Source: Flavobacteriaceae bacterium 3519-10 (GTDB taxonomy: Bacteria; Bacteroidota; Bacteroidia; Flavobacteriales; Weeksellaceae). Taken from it: a stretch of 64,000 bases of DNA. The first letter of the stretch is position 1, and the number at the start of each line of letters is the position of its first letter. The DNA is taken from positions 1,870,342 to 1,934,341 of the forward strand of contig CP001673.1 in the NCBI GenBank assembly GCA_000023725.1, written 5' to 3'. The notes beneath the pieces were generated by a model. The model was not told the DNA's origin and ran no database searches. It worked only from the letters and a program-made list of their open reading frames with translations. A program made the position numbers and the translations under genes. Positions 63,075 through 64,000 of the stretch are shown here, piece by piece.

Positions 63075-63782
63075 TTAATTTGGATGAAAGCGGTAAATAG
63101 AAACGAACGGATCTACGGTTGATTTTGTCTGGTTCCACCTATATTGGTGCGTCCAGTAGGCAATTTTCATCGAAATAATACCCAGTCCCGCCCCAAAAAG
63201 AACATCGGAGATATAGTGTTTATCATTGGCCATCCGCATGATACCAATACCCGTTGCAAAACCGTATGAAACGTAAGGCACCCAGCGGTGATTTTCGCCA
63301 TACTCAATTGAAAGCATCGTCGCACCAGCGAACGCGTTGGCGGTGTGGCCGGAGGGAAATGAAAAGGCTGTACCGTCAGGGCGCGGCTTTTTAAGTGTTT
63401 TCTTTAATGCGTAAACCAATCCAAGATTCAGAACCTGACCTTTTATGAGTATTGCGGTGCGGTTTTGCCAGTCGGTTCGTGGTTGCATTCCGGCCCATTC
63501 AAAGCCGTAAACTGCGGCCACTGGCGCAAACTGGGCATAATCGTCAAGATGGTTTCCAAAGCCTAAGATATCGGAAGTCTCACTTCCGCTGTTTTCAATA
63601 TCAATCGCCTGGACGCGGTCGTAATCAAATAAAATTCCGGCAGTCATCAAAACTGCCGGAATATAAATTTTTTGGGTTTTAAACCCGAAAGGTTGATTGT
63701 AAAGACGTAAAGAATCGCTTTTCTGAGCAAAACCACTTAGGAAACTGCAAAGGAAACACAGAAAAAAGCAGTTTTTAATCAT
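63075..63782 (-). CDS. PAP2-family phosphatase, exported or membrane-bound
   Basis: A 235-residue protein. The signal peptide ends SGFAQ (19). The three acid-phosphatase motifs are KKTLKKPRPDG, FPSGHTANAF with its His, and ANDKHYISDV with the last His. Hydrophobic segments at about 38-58, 125-140, 155-170 and 190-210 suggest a membrane-bound lipid phosphatase facing the periplasm. Substrate may be undecaprenyl pyrophosphate or phosphatidate. It ends 53 bases before the S9 peptidase gene on the same strand. Confidence 0.82.
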   Translation of the reverse strand: MIKNCFFLCFLCSFLSGFAQKSDSLRLYNQPFGFKTQKIYIPAVLMTAGILFDYDRVQAIDIENSGSETSDILGFGNHLDDYAQFAPVAAVYGFEWAGMQPRTDWQNRTAILIKGQVLNLGLVYALKKTLKKPRPDGTAFSFPSGHTANAFAGATMLSIEYGENHRWVPYVSYGFATGIGIMRMANDKHYISDVLFGAGLGIISMKIAYWTHQYRWNQTKSTVDPFVSIYRFHPN

Positions 63783-63833
63783 CAGTGCAAGTTAATCGTT
63801 TTTCTCAATACAACCCGCCAGCGGTTCTGTGGA

Positions 63834-64000
63834 TTATCTGAAGTTAATTTTACCTCCGATCACGTTTTTCACTTTACGGTCTTCGGGATCACCAAAGACA
63901 TCGATTATTCCGCCCGCGCGTGTCGTTGCGTTCACCGATCCTGTGGCGGTTACAACAGCTACACCACCAGCATTAGCCGTAACTTTGGTGTTTTCCGACT
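63834..64000 (-). CDS. GIN-domain (DUF2807) protein, C-terminal end only
   Basis: An open frame enters from the right edge and stops with TAA at 63834, giving 54 residues plus one split codon. The sequence TKVTANAGGVAVVTATGS and VNATTRAGGIIDVFGDPED shows the short Gly/Ala/Val strands of the GIN/DUF2807 beta-helix (head-GIN putative auto-transporter adhesin). This family is common at the surface or in the periplasm of Bacteroidota. Most of the gene lies outside the window. Confidence 0.7.
   Translation of the reverse strand, partial: SENTKVTANAGGVAVVTATGSVNATTRAGGIIDVFGDPEDRKVKNVIGGKINFR

Overview
The window looks like a chromosomal segment of a flavobacterium of the Chryseobacterium/Kaistella type (Weeksellaceae, Bacteroidota). 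The signs are Bacteroidota-type promoters (-7 element TAnnTTTG, sometimes with a TTG about 20 bp upstream), A-rich sequence instead of Shine-Dalgarno sites, secreted proteins with type IX secretion (T9SS) C-terminal domains, TonB-dependent receptors, and the gldB-gldC gliding pair beside nadE. I see no rRNA, tRNA, CRISPR array, prophage or transposase gene.

Layout. 1-1.7 kb: a xylulokinase (cut by the window edge) behind a Nudix/winged-helix sugar regulator, then a 0.5 kb gap with palindromes. 2.2-12 kb: DnaJ-KTSC protein, TVP38-type membrane protein, tyrS, an acyl-lipid desaturase, two esterases, purE and purK split by an EamA transporter, and a membrane-anchored EEP-fold hydrolase. 11.8-16.3 kb: acyltransferase, hotdog thioesterase and isochorismate synthase in one operon; a 20-codon hydrophobic ORF with its own promoter and terminator; a PadR-PspC unit. 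16.5-25.6 kb: two T9SS cargo proteins (types A and B) around a TonB receptor/lipoprotein pair. 25.7-35.7 kb: dicarboxylate symporter, MBL-fold hydrolase, M1 aminopeptidase, serine hydrolase, thyA, a GreA-like small protein and a DUF4838 protein.

35.8-47.4 kb is the most distinctive part: a periplasmic-TPR/outer-membrane-barrel protein (YaiO family) facing a minus-strand row of GH13 amylase, a soluble multi-PAS hybrid histidine kinase, a single-domain response regulator, a membrane-anchored HEAT-repeat protein, and a processive GT2 glycosyltransferase fused to an LTA-synthase/sulfatase-type phosphotransferase. I read this as a phosphorelay-controlled machine that makes, decorates and exports a surface polysaccharide (inference). 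The fusion gene is split by a one-base frameshift two codons before the catalytic Thr.

47.5-64 kb: pRiA4b ORF-3-like protein; a PhoB/PhoR-like pair divergent from a TonB receptor plus beta-helix lipoprotein with 21-bp phased repeats between; a barnase-like RNase with its barstar flanked by short repeats; nadE, gldB, gldC; a transsulfuration enzyme; DinB, YchJ, VF530, TsaC-type and DUF1801 small genes; an S9 peptidase, a PAP2 phosphatase, and the C-terminal end of a GIN-domain (DUF2807) protein cut by the right edge.
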